A DNA stretch of 64,000 bases from Symsagittifera roscoffensis (lineage: Eukaryota; Xenacoelomorpha; Acoela; Convolutidae): NCBI RefSeq assembly GCF_963678635.1, contig NC_087063.1:77583617-77647616 (forward strand), in the 5' to 3' direction. Within the stretch, counting starts at the first letter, position 1; the number at the start of each line of letters is the position of its first letter. Below, one piece after another: positions 31,017-44,051 of this stretch. The notes under the pieces are model-generated. The model saw only the letters and a list, made by a program, of their open reading frames with translations. It was not told the DNA's origin and ran no database searches. A program made the translations under genes and the position numbers.

Positions 31017-34000
31017 ATGTCAAATTTTGTACCGCCTTTAATCAACGCCGCTATAAATAACGTAGCATACCCATTGACGTTAACGAAAACCTTAATACAG
31101 TTAGGCTATGAGCCGCTGCCGCCAAGCAAAGGAAAGAAGTTTGGCTTTATCGGCAAGACAACTCTTTTATATCCAAATGGTATTGCATATATGAAGCATA
31201 TTTGCAAAGTGGACGGAGTTCTCGGGCTTGGAAGAGGCATTGGAAGCAGATTAGTGAGCGATTTTGTTTTTAGAGCTGTCCAAGATCGAGGGACAGCATC
31301 TTTGAATCGTCTGAGGTACGTCTTAAAAAGAAGCAGATCAGTGTATATTGAAGTTGTTCCGACCGCTGAAAGTGGGGAAGGAACTTTGTCTTAGGGTGTT
31401 TCAGATTTTTCTACACAAAATCAGGTGCCCTAACTAACTATCAGAATGAGTCGACGGATGTGTCATTTTAAAGCCCTTTAGACGTGATTCGACCGTATTG
31501 AAGTCTTTTCAAAAGTTGCGAGAAAAAGCGGTTTGAATTTTATGATTGTTAGTCCAATTTCGAGCGAAAAAAGCGAGCGATTAGGCTTATATAAAGGCAA
31601 TAAACTTTCAATAAAGCCCAGTAAATTTAGTTATCGAAGTTTCTTTTAGCGCCTTCTTGGGAATGTAATTTAAAAACTTCTTTTCCTTTTTCGAAAAAAA
31701 AATGTCAAATATGCCAAAGTTATAGGCTTTCGCTCAGATCCTCTCATAATAATAATCATAATATTAGTAATAATCATCATAATAATAAAAAAAGATTTTG
31801 AAAAATATCCAGGAGAAGTGACTGCCTTTCAAGTTTTAGATCAAATCAAAAAGTTTAATTTCGAATGTTAATATAGTTTGTGCAATTGCATTCAATCCTT
31901 CATGAGCACGGATTTCCTTAATTGAATTTCTCTTCGAAAAATCTCGTATAATCAGTATAAACTCGTACGGATGTCTTCGATTTTTTTCTCATTCGATGAT
32001 GTCATATTTCAAATAGTCGTTAATAAGGTACGCCAGTGTGAACGCTCGTTTGAAAAAAAACCGTCTCAGAATTTTATAGTCTGAATTTGGTGCTTTCACG
32101 TTTCCTCAAACTCGAATGTCTTGTTTGTCCTTTTTCTTTAATTAGATTAAGTTTTTCCCACTGCAGGTCTGTTTTGCCATTGATAATTTCATGCAGTCGA
32201 AGTGGAACGTGTAGTTCATGTTAAAGTGACAGCGGTAGGATCTTAAGTTGAATCATTCGGTCTTTGTATCCATGATATGTGCCCGTAATCCACGTTGTTC
32301 CTTTCGTTTGCACACTTTCAATGATTTTAAGATCGTTTTTGATGGTTTCCATAGAGCTGAGCAATAGCTTACAATCGGGGCAACATATCTCTTGTATTGT
32401 TCTAGGTTGATATTAGTTGTGAATTTATAGATATTCCTTTTAACTGATTATAACACCTTAAGAGCCTTGCCTGATCTTGTTTTTCCATTTTCTGCCCAAT
32501 TCATATGATTAGTGACTATAGATCCGAGGTCTTCCGTTTCGTTTCCTTCCTTGATAATTGTAGTATTGACTTCCACAATTGTTCTACCTTTGATGCCAAA
32601 TGTTTAAGTTTTTGAAATTTTTAATTCCATAGAGTTTTTGATGCATCAATTCCATATTCTTTTTGCGTCTGTATTTTTTGCTACAGAGTTATTCGATAAT
32701 GTTTTTTAATCAGCAGCGTAGCCAAAATTTACCGAAGTTGAGCACTCTGGCAGGTAGTTTTTTTAGAGGATGAACATCAAAGGTCCGAGAATCGACCCCT
32801 GAGGTACACCACTGTATACGGGCGAAGGATCAGAGATTGCTCGTACGATGCGAACGGCTTGTTTTCTATTACACATGTAATTTTCTAAGTTTCAAGCATG
32901 AACCTGCAAAGCCAAAACTCCTAAATCGACATGGCTATAACAGTACGGTTTAAACGGGTTTTCAGTGATACATTGGTTTATGGCCTCCCAGTTTGCTTTC
33001 GAAAATGAGAATGCGCTGAAGTTGATATCGTTGTTTGTTACTATTTTTCGGAGAATTCGGGTTTCTAGTTGAGATTTAGTTTCGCGTGGTAGGACGGGTG
33101 ATCGGTGGTGTATACATACTTCAGTCGTTTGTCCACTTTCACGGATGTTAATATTTCGGGTTGATTTCATAGTATTACGTCTGGTTGTGATATGTCTTTT
33201 CCCTTTGTTGTTGTTCAAAATGTAGTTCTGCTCACCCATCCAGAAAAGCCTGATTGTCCTCATCAAAGGATATTAAAGGCGATCAGTCAATATCAGCAAA
33301 ATTTATGTCTCCAACTATGAGCACCTTTCTTACATTCAGTTCAATTAGCTTTTCTTTAATGAAAGACAAAAAAATGTTAAGGTATTGGTTGAACAACGAT
33401 ATTCACTGCCCTTTAGAGCGAAGTAAATACATGCTGCTAGTATTGGACTCTTAATCAGAAGATTTATGATCAAGCAGTCGTCAAGGTTTGAAGAGATACA
33501 GCAGTGTGGTATTTCTTTGCTTTGTGCATTCATTACGCCTCCATCTTTTATTTTGCCATTGACGTATTTTCGATCACTTCGGTGTATTTCGAGAAAGATT
33601 GTACATGTGGCAACCTTCTCTGTTAAGAATGTGTCTGTCAGGCAAATGATGTCATAGATGTTTGACATGTCATAGATGTTTGACATGTCATAGATGTCAT
33701 AGATAGTTTGTATGGCATTTGAGAAAAGAACTCTTCTTAAATAATTCAATGTGTAGTAGCAGACTGTTTTTTTTTAAACCAATCTGCTTCAATTTTTGTA
33801 TGTACGAACTGCAGTCTGTACCGCGCAAGCCTTTTTTATTCATTCGGTCTTGTTCTATGAGTTCCCGTCGTTTCTTTAACGAGGCGTTTTCTATAGCTGC
33901 TTCTTCATTTGTCAGTTCTTTACTTATAAACACGGTTGTTCCGTAGTTTATCAGTTTCCTAGCTGACGATAATATCAGCCGTTTTTGCCTCACGTTTGGT

Positions 34001-36104
34001 AGTTTGAGAAGTATTATTCAGTTTTAATCATTTCCTCATTGGCCTAGTCTGATTAGATCGTTGAATTTGTTTGCATTCAACATCCATGTGTCCAAAGTTT
34101 TTCTGAACTTCATTCAAATCGTTTTCTTGGCATTTTCTGGCATCCTTGTACTTGCATTCTTTCACTTCTTATCTTTACTCCTAGTGGTTCATTGTTAGAT
34201 GTGCTGGTTTTAGCTGGTGGCTTTGTCTTTGCTTTTTTTGATCTGATCTTGTTTCTGCATGTTGAATGGTTTTTAATAGCATGTTTTTAATTTCGGATAT
34301 AGTTTCTTTGAGCTCCTTCATCTCGTTTTCAATTTTTCTAGTTTTCCTTCTTTAAAGCTGCTCATACCTCGATACTCCAACTCATTTTTCGCCTCCTGGG
34401 CGGGAGAGATTCTTTCGGCTCTTGCTTCGACTGTGTCTTTTTTCACAATCGCTCTAGCTCGATTATCCTCTCGTTCAGGAATGCCCAGGACAAAAACACT
34501 GCTACCGGTGCTATCGCAGGCAAAATTGGCTAGGGCGATCAGTGCTTGAGTGACTTGCTTGGAGTTTTTGAAGAGGGTTTAAAACCGTCGAAGAGGTCGT
34601 TTCCTCCAATGAACAGAATGATCACTTCAAAACGAGCTTCAGGGGGGGGGGGGGGGGGGTTAAAATCGACTGTGTGCATAATGCTGGCATCTGGAACCGA
34701 TAAGATATTGAGGTTACCAGCTCTCAAAAATCTCGCCTGTGAATCTGCTAGAAATAGGTAATTCGTCGGCGCTTTCTTGAAAATACGAAAGCTAGTTTTC
34801 GATATTCCAGACATACAATAAAATCTTGGCTTTAAGATCCTTCCTTTGGAGGCCTTTCACACAAAATTTGAAACATTTCACCCTAATGTCTAAAATTGGA
34901 TATGCAACCAGATGTCCAGGAACATCAGACTCCTCGATCTGTTCCAAAAAATTGCGCTCCCACTTGTGTCGACAAGTAGATAAAGTCTTCTGAATTGTGC
35001 GATTCCGTCTTTCCTGGAGCTTCCGTAACCAAATTCTCAACTTGGCACTATAATTCTAATGCGGCCCTGATATCACACGACCCAAGTTCCGCTTTGCATC
35101 TCAACAACAGTTGTGAAATCACGAACAACATTACAGCTTCTATTTAATAAGTTTATTAAATCTTACCCGACTAAAAGAAAAAAGAGTGAGTATTTTATTC
35201 TGAGGTCGTAACTGTCTGTGCTACTTGCACACAAACCGGCTAACCTTATTTTTGTTATTTTTAACTATCTTTTAGTTAAATGTTTTACGATCCATAAAGT
35301 AGTTTGCTTTGAATGTCAAATTCCATATTATATTGGCAATGTTATTGCTAACGGGTACTTTAATTTTTCTTTTATAAGCTATACAGGACTTGCTGTTGGC
35401 CTGAAGTTTTTCGGATTTTGCTGATTTTGAACGTATGTATGCGAAGCGTAGTTTGGCTTCTATGAGTATCCGGTATTTAGGAAAAACTGTCAAGTTTTAT
35501 TGAATTGATTTGCGTTTACAGGAACGCCGGTGAGCCGGAAGATAATTCTCCGAAACAGAAGAAAGAAGACTCAGTGCCCGATCTACTAGAGGAGTGTGCT
35601 ATCGAGTCGTGCGCTAAAATGCTGGCCATTGTAGTTTCACAGCCATTTTATACTATTTCGGTCAGGGCAATGGCCCAGTTCATTGGGCGCGAGAAGATAT
35701 ATGGAATTCCTTTCATCACTTCAGTCAGGGTCATATGGAGAGAAGAGGGCGTATCTGGGTTTTTCGCTGGACTAATTCCAAGGGTGATATCAGAAATTCT
35801 CAGTCTCTGGCTGGGGAAGATAGTCTATTACTATATGTGCAAGTATGTATTTGTAGAAGACAACCACCAAGTCAAAGCCTTGCAGCCTTATGGAAGGCTA
35901 ATCGTGCCTACGCTGACGTCCCATTTCACATACCCCTTCGCCCTAACTAGTACCATAATGGCTGTCAATGGATCATCATTGCGTGCCGGAGGATTCCCCC
36001 TCACGTCAGTTTACAAAAACTGGTGGCATTGTCTTAGTGATCTGGTACGCACTCACGACACAGCACGTGGATCTGCGCTTTTCAATCGAGTCGCGAAGTT
36101 GTGA
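31017..36104 (+). CDS. Mitochondrial carrier homologue 2 (two coding exons)
   Basis: Exon 1 is 31017-31315 (donor GAG|GTACGT) and exon 2 is 35522-36104 (acceptor TTTACAG|G); the split codon AG|G gives Arg100 and the frame stays open for 293 residues. The family protein is an outer-membrane member of the SLC25 fold, reported as an insertase for helical membrane proteins and involved in apoptosis and lipid balance. PLTLTKTLIQLGYEPLPP near the start and QFIGREKIYG, EEGVSGFFAGLIPR and SLWLGKIVYY in exon 2 match the animal MTCH2 signature; length fits the usual ~300 residues. Canonical carrier P-x-[DE] repeats are degenerate, as in the family. The 4.2-kb intron holds a dead LINE. MTCH1 is the main alternative; the short N-terminus favours MTCH2. 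Confidence 0.9.
32140..34830 (-). pseudogene. Degenerate CR1-like LINE in the MTCH2 intron
   Basis: Antisense to MTCH2. In its own order: an ORF1 piece (34539-34814) with an SGNH-like start NYLFLADSQARFL and IILFIGGNDLF; an ORF1 tail (33697-33993); an endonuclease piece (33345-33749) with IICLTDTFL and DGGVMNAQ; a linker (32892-33266) with FSKANWEAIN; and an RT piece with SGVPQGSILGPLMFIL at 32766-32813. The RT active-site box reads Y-A-A-D (32709-32720) and is followed by stops, so the copy is dead. Esterase-type ORF1 plus apurinic-type endonuclease point to the CR1 group. Confidence 0.8.
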
Positions 36105-36276
36105 TGTATTATTATGCATACTAGTGAACACTAACTTAACTTACACATGCTTTTAAAAATGGGTTTGAGGCAAGCGAGAGGCATTGGTATTTTTGAACAA
36201 AGTTTTTGATGATTGGGGGGCGAGTTATGCAAAATATCTTATGTTTGAATAATAATCTTTCTTGCTAGCTACTAAA

Positions 36277-36282
36277 AATAAA
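36277..36282 (+). terminator. Candidate MTCH2 poly(A) signal
   Basis: AATAAA lies 173 bp after the stop codon. Another AATAAA at 36480 is an alternative. Confidence 0.45.
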
Positions 36283-36642
36283 GACTTATGAAAATTTTAA
36301 TGTATCTTGAAAAAACATGCTTAGATCTGGGTGATGAAAAATTGATGCCTCTTGCATTTACGATTATCGATTGTTTGAAAACTGATGAAAAGCACTGACT
36401 GATACTGAATTTTTGTCTCATTTGCACTGAAAAATATTGTAAATATGGTTATCAGATCGGTCTAAATTTATTTATATCGAATAAATATTTAAGATCAAAG
36501 GAAAACCAGGAGGCATAGGCCAGCTGAGAATTCGTTTTTGGATGGCCGGGCTTTGAATGTTAAGAATGAGTAACGCAATCGTAAATTGAAACGGCTCTCT
36601 CTGCTACCCCCCCCCCCTCAACCACACGCAGTTTTTTAAGTA

Positions 36643-37035
36643 ATGAAATTAGTGAAGACTCTTATATAGGTCTTGCTATTTTTTTTGTTTTTTTTTCCAG
36701 GAAAAAGTCTTAAAATGTGCATAAAAATAACTACAGATGTGCATTCATACGTATTGATGCATTTATGAATGCACTGAGGTGGATATGCACTTTTTGGGTT
36801 CAATTGAAATTCATCTGCTTAAAATGAGGGAAAAAGCACTCTCCAAATACAAACGCGCAAATTGCAAGAAAAAAACGTGAACGATTTCAAGTTTCGAAAG
36901 TGGAATTTCTTTTTAAGATTTCCAGCTGAATAAAAACTTTACCTATTAATTTATTTTTCTCTGGTTGGGTTATTGTTGAAAAAGTGCTGGTCATATATCG
37001 TTCTAGAAAGTCATAAAGCTTAAAGGGCATCTATT
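36643..37035. repeat. Dispersed repeat, family with AGTGAAGACTCTTATATAGG
   Basis: Homologous to 56565-57120 across about 390 bp, including the TATGCATTCATAC-type block and CTCTGGTTGGGTTATTGTT. Fragments of the start occur at 47122-47165 and 61208-61245. Confidence 0.8.
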
Positions 37036-37084
37036 TTTTCTTTAAAATTTTGTCAATTTCTGAGTTTTACACCTTTTTCTGCAA

Positions 37085-37460
37085 TTTTTACGCTTGCAAT
37101 TAACAAACATTAGCAAATCGGAATATAATTTTTTTGGGTGAACATTTAGTATATTTCAGTCAGACTTGTTTGTTTTGGCGAAACTGAAATTTTTCGAATA
37201 TTCTAGACTTTCGTTTCTGCTAATTTTTGTCGGCTTAGGTGACACAAAAAGGTTTGGTTTCTTTTTAGCGTTTTGTAAAATTTCTAATGTTGGAGGTAAT
37301 GTTTCAGGATTTTTATCTGTTTTTTGCAATTTTTATAACTTTTTTGACGAAAAAACGATTTGTGTTGTTTTTTTGTTTCTATTGGTTCCTCTTTTTTGTT
37401 TGTAATCAGTTATACATTTTTTTGTATAGCAACTTATGCGAAGCTCCGCTTCGCCTCTGT
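37085..37460 (+). repeat. Hairpin-bounded short element, copy 1
   Basis: It begins with a decayed CGCTTGC...-type hairpin near 37090, contains TTTGTCGGCTTAGG at 37226, and ends with the hairpin GCGAAGCTCCGCTTCGC (37438) followed by CTCTGT. Homologous to 44960-45254. Confidence 0.7.
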
Positions 37461-38171
37461 TTTGCAATTTTTACTTTTCTTGAAAACTACCCTGCCAAAT
37501 CTTATGTTCAGATTTCAATCGATGAAACTGGTTATGGAAATCCTCCCTGTATAAGTGGCTTCGCGATACTAGGTTTATCGAAACCACCAGTCTAAGAATT
37601 TTCCCTGCAGAAGGAGCCACTCTTTTTTGGTTGAAAAACTGTAATGACTTGGAAAAGTCAGTTTTTGAGATAGGAAACTTATTTTTGTCTCAGAAAGTGC
37701 GACGCCAATTCTGAGGTTAATGATTCAATTGAAAGAACTTTTTTGTAGATATAATCCTTGCATAATCGGATAGACCATATTTTTCTGAAGAAAATCAAGT
37801 ATGATTTAGGAAAAGTCCATTTTCCGAATTTTGTTTAGTTTTTTTTTTGCAAATTTTTGTACTTCTTGAAATCTACCCTGGCAATCTGATATTGAGTTCA
37901 ATTAAAAGAACGGAAAGTAGGCTCTCCCCTACCTAAACATTACATCTCCCATCAAAACAACATATTCTGTAAATACTTTACAGCTCTAAGTTTTATTATG
38001 ACAGTAGTTTTTTTTGGCCTTGGTGGCCAGCAGGCATTTTTATGCCGTCGTTGTGGCCAAGTAATCGTCAGTAAAATTATTTTTTTGACTTATTTTTCAA
38101 CAAAAATCCGACTTTTGTCTCTTTTTATTCATTGCTTTGCAACGCACTGTTTTCGTTGTATCGCAAGTGTT

Positions 38172-38194
38172 GCGAAGCTCCGCTTCGCCTCTGT
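38172..38194 (+). repeat. Dispersed end hairpin
   Basis: GCGAAGC-TCC-GCTTCGC, a perfect 7-bp stem with a 3-base loop, followed by CTCTGT. Other copies: 30811, 35441 (decayed), 37438, 39377 (half), 42037 (half), 45232, 58726, 62677. Confidence 0.8.
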
Positions 38195-38394
38195 GTACAC
38201 GTTGATTGTTGTGCTTAATGAGCTCCCTTTTGCCACTTTCTCGCTTGTGCTTGCAAAGTTACAGTTTCCCTCTCTGTTGCGGTTGTGATTAGCAAGCAGT
38301 ATAAAATCGGGTAATATTTTCAGGTTAACAACTTGCCTAACAAAATCACCTTGGCTTATAATAAATTTAAGTTTCTTAGCTTCTCCGGCATACT

Positions 38395-38460
38395 TGTCCT
38401 AGAGTTATGACTACGTATGGGACCGCTAAAGTCTTAGGTTTGAATCTTAATAGGACCTGT
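38395..38460 (+). repeat. tRNA-like SINE fragment
   Basis: GTTATGACTACGTATGGGACC followed by GGTTTGAATCT, a B-box-like sequence, suggests the tRNA-derived head of a SINE. It does not fold as a complete tRNA by eye. Confidence 0.4.
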
Positions 38461-38984
38461 TCGTTTTCAAAAAGGAATTATCGTGGAAATTGCTTGTGCT
38501 CTAACCAATGGTTGTCAAACAAGCCGAAAAAAAGTTTACCATTCAAATGAGCCGAAAATCATTATTGTTATGCAACATGACAACTGTTGGCCACTGCTTT
38601 TATGCAATTGTTACGTAACGCTGTAATTTCGGCTTCAAGATATGACAATTTGCGGATATCCTGGTCTATTGATTATCGGCCGCTGCAAGGAGTTTTAATT
38701 GAACAGTCACGGGAGATAAAAGCTTCAAGTTTTTAAATTGCGACGAATAATGTTTTTAGCGGAAAAAAATTGTAACCCATTTTGTAGCTCTTTTGCTCCC
38801 GGAGTGGAAAATAGCGCAGTGATATCAATTGGGTGATTTTCCTAAAATGTATTAAGGTACATTGATTGTAATTTTGCCCAGCAAGCATATAATTGCGTGT
38901 CCATATCTATCGCCCATGCGCTGAAATTAGCAAGGCCTCCTGGCTGGTTGACTAAAAAAGTGTCAATCATAAAAGCTTTTTTAG

Positions 38985-39400
38985 ACCAGCAAAGCTTGTG
39001 TTATAGTATGAACTATCTTTTTTTTTCCAACCCAAGTCGCTAATATTGTTGCGGCAAAACGTGTTCATTTTGAAAGTGTTCATTTTGATCAATAACCAGC
39101 TATTAATTCAGCCAATGCTAAGGATATTAACACAAGACTATTATATTACAAATAGCACTTTAGCTTCAAGGTCGGATGTTTTAATGAATTTTTACGCATA
39201 CTAGTTAAAATGCGTCCGCTCTATAAATTGAGGCATGTTAATTGGTAATTTTTTTTTCAAATGGACTGGTACTGCTAATGCCTCATAATTGGCGTGCGTC
39301 ACTTAATAAGTTTTGTAGACTTTAAGTTTTACTCATTCAGTTTTTCCGAGTAGTGTTATCGGCCATTTTTTTGCTTGTGCAACTTCGCCCCTGTGTGAAA
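38985..39400 (+). repeat. Dispersed repeat, copy 1
   Basis: Homologous to 58210-58750 over about 400 bp: shared blocks include GTTCATTTTGAAAGTGTTCA, GGATATTAACACA and AAAATGCGTCCGCTCTATAA. It ends in a half copy of the end hairpin. Confidence 0.85.
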
Positions 39401-41520
39401 CTAGTTTCCTTCTTGTGAAAATGTTCAAAAATTCGTTCTTTATAAGCTCAATCACATTTTTCTAACACTTTGTTGACTATGGTACAAGTCAAGATTGACT
39501 GATTTTTGCGCTGTGGCAAATGTATGCAATGCAGGCATTTTTCAATGTTTTTTTTTGATCTATTGACTGCCTGATCTAATGGCACATCTTTTTTCGTTTT
39601 TATTTTCTTTTAAAATGAGTTGGTGTGAAGTATGAGTTGGTTCGGCAGTGCCCGTGCGATAAGCAAAGATTTGCTACCGGGTAATAGTTTTTTTCATGAG
39701 TTTGTGGACTGAATTGTGAAAATTAGAATCGGTAAATATAATACTGTGACACCTGCGTGTACCATTTTTCATGTACCAGCTCGATAGCGGCCGGGATCCT
39801 AGGCGGTAGGTACATGCAAGTTATTAAGCTCGTGGATTTAGCTTTTTTTTCAGGTTATTGGGTGTAGACTTATTTACTCTCAATGCTTCGTGGTTTCTTT
39901 CAGTTTCCGGTGACTATTTTTGAGAGTGATTTACTTGTAACAATAAGTTTTGAAATACTAAATTAACCTCACAGACCCTCATTGAAGAACGACTCAAATA
40001 ATGTTTTTGAGTTGTTTGTCTTTTATGTTCTTCTCACATTGCTAAATTTTTTCGAAAATTTGTTCATACTTCTCGAGCAGAATGCTGTGCTTGTCATATA
40101 TTTTGTGATGCAGGTATTGTGTATATGCAATTTTGTGGTAGATTTTTTCCACCGACGGAATTTAATTTTGATACTGATTTCATGACTATAGCATGTTGTT
40201 GACAATGATAACTCTTTCAAACCATGTATATTGGCAGGCTTTATGTGATATAAAATCAGAATAAATTTTACTGTAACTTTTTGTTAAAAATCGTGACTTC
40301 ATAATTTTGAAATGCGAAATTTAGTTGTTTGCCCTTGGGATAATCAAGGATATTGCAATCGGGTGCTAGATTTTTTTCCTGTAAACAACTTTGTTCACTG
40401 GACTCATTTCATATCTCCTGGACTCCTTCATCTTCTGGCATACTCAATTTCTTGACACATTTCGAATAAAACTACTAAAGTATAAGTAGTAATTAGGTAA
40501 ATTCCGTTTCAGGTTGTAATTATTTTTCAAAAAGTCTCTCATTTTGTTTCCGGGTTTGCTGTTTTCGTCCTAGTTTTGGTCGGTTCATTTTCAGCTTTTT
40601 TTGAAACGCGTTTTTAACCTGATAGGGTTTTAAGTGGCTTACTTTGTAGAGCATGTGTTTTTTTCCTATTTAAACTTTTTTTTTACTTCTGTTGAAAGTT
40701 CAATAACTTGTAAATTTACCAAGTTTGATATTGGGTTCTTTTTTTACATTTTTTGTTTCTTTTTTAATTATTGAAACATTTTAAGTTTATGTTGAATCGG
40801 CTCAGTCAACTTTTATTGCATAATTTTGAGGACAAATATATTCGCATGCGATTATGTGTTTCAAATTGGATTGGTCGTAAAATTTTTGAAAACTTAATGA
40901 AAACTTTTATGACAACAGTTTTATTTTCGGATCAAACAGGTTGCTACCAAAAATTTGTTGACGCTTGGTAATTGACTTTCAATTATTTTTAGACTGTTTA
41001 TGAAATTCTTTCTTTACAATTATGTAGCAGTTTTTTAGGTGTAGATTTTTCAACTTTTTCACCTCTGTGATTAAGCTATTTTTTCTAATACGCTTTTTGT
41101 ACTCCTTTCTATCTGCATCATTCAGGTGCAATAAAACAAAATTGAATGGTCGTCTGGATTTTTTATTTGTTTTTGAACGTTTTCATCAGTATTGTTATAA
41201 AAAGCTAATATTGATTTCGATTCCGGGTTCAATCATTTTTCTAGAAAGCGCAATAGTGTGCATTCATTGTACTTTGCATTGATTTTTGTTCAAATGTGTT
41301 AAGGTCTAAAGTTCTTGATTTTTTTGTCTGATCGAAATTTACTTTTTTGAAAGTAAAATCAGCTATTGTTTTCAACTAATTAATTTTAATAGTAGTGAGT
41401 GATAATTTCGTTTACAAATATTTACATTTGTGAGAGCATGTGTCTTCTAATTGGGAACCAGTATTTTTTTTACCGTAAACAACTTTTCTTACAAATTTTC
41501 AACTTGCTTTATTATTGCAC
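39401..41520. other. Intergenic, no gene recognised
   Basis: AT-rich DNA with short ORFs only. A decayed CCCTTG...CAAGGA hairpin with ATTGCAATCGGGTGCTAGAT at 40332-40370 matches 49335-49375, so another repeat copy starts here. Confidence 0.5.
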
Positions 41521-41524
41521 CACA

Positions 41525-41900
41525 ATTTCCAGGTTTCTTTCCACTTGGCCTAGAGGTTTTTTTTTCGGTAATGTTTAATGGTCGGACTTTCGTTTGTCTG
41601 CTCATGTTTTGTCGGCTTAGTTTTCACTTCACGGATTTTGCTTGTGCTGGAAGCAAATTTTTCCGTAGTTGCAAGTGCAAGTGTTGTTCATGCTAGTTTG
41701 AAGAGGGAATTGAAATTTTTTCACTTTTAGTTTTTTAGGCTCAACTGGTGTCTGCTCAAAGATTGCCGGCTTAGTTTCCACATCGCGGTTTGTTTTTTGC
41801 TCTATGCAACTTTCATTGTAGTTGCAATTGCAAGTGTTGTTCATGCTAGTTTCACGAGGGACTTTTTTCATGATTTTTTTTCGGCCCAATGGTCTGCACA
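41525..41900 (+). repeat. SINE-like element with two internal ~165-bp copies
   Basis: After CTTGGCCTAGAGGT (also at 59326), the block from GTCTGCTCATGTTTTGTCGGC to GTTCATGCTAGTTT occurs twice (ends at 41697 and 41849; described only). A third relative is at 59425-59530. Confidence 0.65.
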
Positions 41901-42189
41901 ATGATTATAGGCTTTGTTTCCCCGTCGTAAGTTTTGTTCCGTTGCTAATTTATTAGTCAAATGTCTTGCATGTTTGTCTAGATTGAACGTCTCTCGTCTT
42001 ATGCTTTTTCGTCTTATGCTTTTTGTGTGTGTCACGGGTGCTCCGCTTCGCCTCTGTGATTACAGTTAGTACATTTGGAAGGACATCAAAAGGCAGTTAG
42101 CCTGTCAAGGACACCTCAAGAGCAAAGTAAAATTAACTGTTCCCTGTGTTTTCTGGTATTGTTCTGGAACTTTTTATTATATGACTCAG

Positions 42190-42601
42190 CAGGGGCGGAT
42201 CTAGGATTTTCTCGAGGGGGGGGGGGCGGATTTCCATAAAATTTTCAAAAATTTTGACGACCTTTTTAGGTCAACCAAATTGATTTAGCCAGCTTTCTTA
42301 AAGCACTAAAAAAAGCTGTTTTGGTCAAATTTTCTGCGCCGCAGGCAAATTTCTTCAAAAAACAGGTCAAAAAAGCCGTTTTTGGGCACTTTTTGGAAAT
42401 TTTGACCACAAAATCGCGTTTTTTTTGGCGCGAGCTCCCCCTCAAAGTTACTATATATTGGCGCCAAAGGCGCCTTTTAAAATTTTTTGGGTGGGCCGGC
42501 CAAAAATGCATATCTTAAAAAGTACCAAAGGGCGACCCTTTGGGTCAGCAGGGGGTCGAATCCCTGAGGGAGAAGCGTCCCCCCCCCTAAATCTGCCCCT
42601 G
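42190..42601. mobile_element. hAT-like MITE
   Basis: The 412-bp element has terminal inverted repeats CAGGGGCGGATCTAGG and its complement at the right end, and sits between perfect 8-bp target duplications TGACTCAG (42182-42189 and 42602-42609). Eight-bp duplications and CAGGGG ends are typical of hAT. It holds G- and C-runs and no coding region. Confidence 0.9.
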
Positions 42602-42928
42602 TGACTCAGTATTTCATTGTAGGTTAATTGTGAAATGATGTATTTCTGTGTTCTGATTTGCATTGGCTCCTGTAAAGTTAATAAATTTTGTCCGTTTTTT
42701 TGACATCCGTGTCTGATTTGAAAAAAAAACATTGGAAGTGTTGAAATTGGGATTTTTCAGTATTCAAGCGGTTTGCAAATGTGACAAAATACAAATTGAA
42801 TTTTGGCTTAAATACAAATTGTTTTTCACGATGTTGATGCGCTAATTCTTTCAGTTTGGAAACAAGTACCCCTCGTTTCTAGGCAAGAAAAGGCCAGGGT
42901 GGTTCTGGCATGTAATCAGGGGCACTTA

Positions 42929-42950
42929 GAAGAAGAAGAAGAAGAAGAAG
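42929..42950. repeat. (GAA)n microsatellite
   Basis: Seven AGA/GAA triplets in a row. Confidence 0.9.
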
Positions 42951-43649
42951 TAATCTCTTCAAAAAGATGATTCTCTTGAAAGACAATTTTTTTATAGCAC
43001 CCATAATTACCGCCGAATGAGTTCGATCAATTAAACTAGGTACAGATGCCAAGTTGAGGAATGAAGACATCTGAAGAGAGGTACAAACTAGCTAGCATGT
43101 TACTATTAGACTCTGCAGCTCTCTTAATGAGAAACTGTTGCAAACATCCGAGCTTACGTAATAATATGAAAGTGTTTGCGCCGAAGTAAAACGGGTACCG
43201 TTTAAGCATCCGATATCTCAAACATCTGAAAAGCCAAAAAGTGCTGAAAACATCCGAAAAATAGCTTTGCTAGGTTAACTTTCAAAAAGTAGGGCAAAGA
43301 TTCGAAGTAGGGCAGCGACCTTAAACCGAGAGTTGGCTAAGTTGGAATTGGATAATTGAACTACGTCTTGTTTTTGAAATTCTAACGTCATATTTTTACT
43401 TAATTGTTATATAATTTCGGATGTTTGACACATCGGATCTTTGCCCTTGTAAATTGTATATAAGATGTTTGTAAGAATTTTCCACACTTTGGTTGTTTGC
43501 ACGGTACCCAGACCTCACCTACATTTTTGGCCACCGAGTTGCCCAAGATTCTGAATTGTACTTGGTAGGGAATTCTCGTGCAATTCCTTGTCTATAAATG
43601 AAATTGTGTTTGTTTTCCAAAACTAGTGCCATAAAACTGACCTAAAGCT

Positions 43650-44051
43650 AAGGATTAATTCCCATTCTTGACCCGTTCGTTTGTATCTAAATGAAAAATC
43701 GGTTTCATCTGTACCAAAATTACTCCTGATTGGTCGATTTTTTCAGCTACTGATTTTATAAACGAATTGTCTAATGTTCAAACAGCATAAAACTAAGCAG
43801 CTGAGTAGTGGCCACCGCAATCGCGTCAACGTGTTGAAGACTTGCCAACAAAAGATAGGAGTGTATACGAAATTTGGAGCCGGTTATGGTCGCGACACGC
43901 GGATAGCGCTCCCACTGGCTACCTTAAACAAAGCGCAAAATAGTCGGGCAATATATCGGCCAATTGAATGTCTTAAGTAAAAAAGCGATTGATTTTTCAT
44001 TTTGGTACAAATGGGGCTGATATTTCATTTTAGCGGTAATGAATACCCACC
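43650..44051. mobile_element. MITE-like element B, inverted relative of 30185-30576
   Basis: Its reverse complement follows element A from GGTGGGTATTCAT through AACCGGCTC and AATTTCGTATA to the other end. Like A it has long inverted ends (AAATGAAAAATC types) and a GC-richer core. The boundaries are approximate and no clear target duplication was found. Confidence 0.65.
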
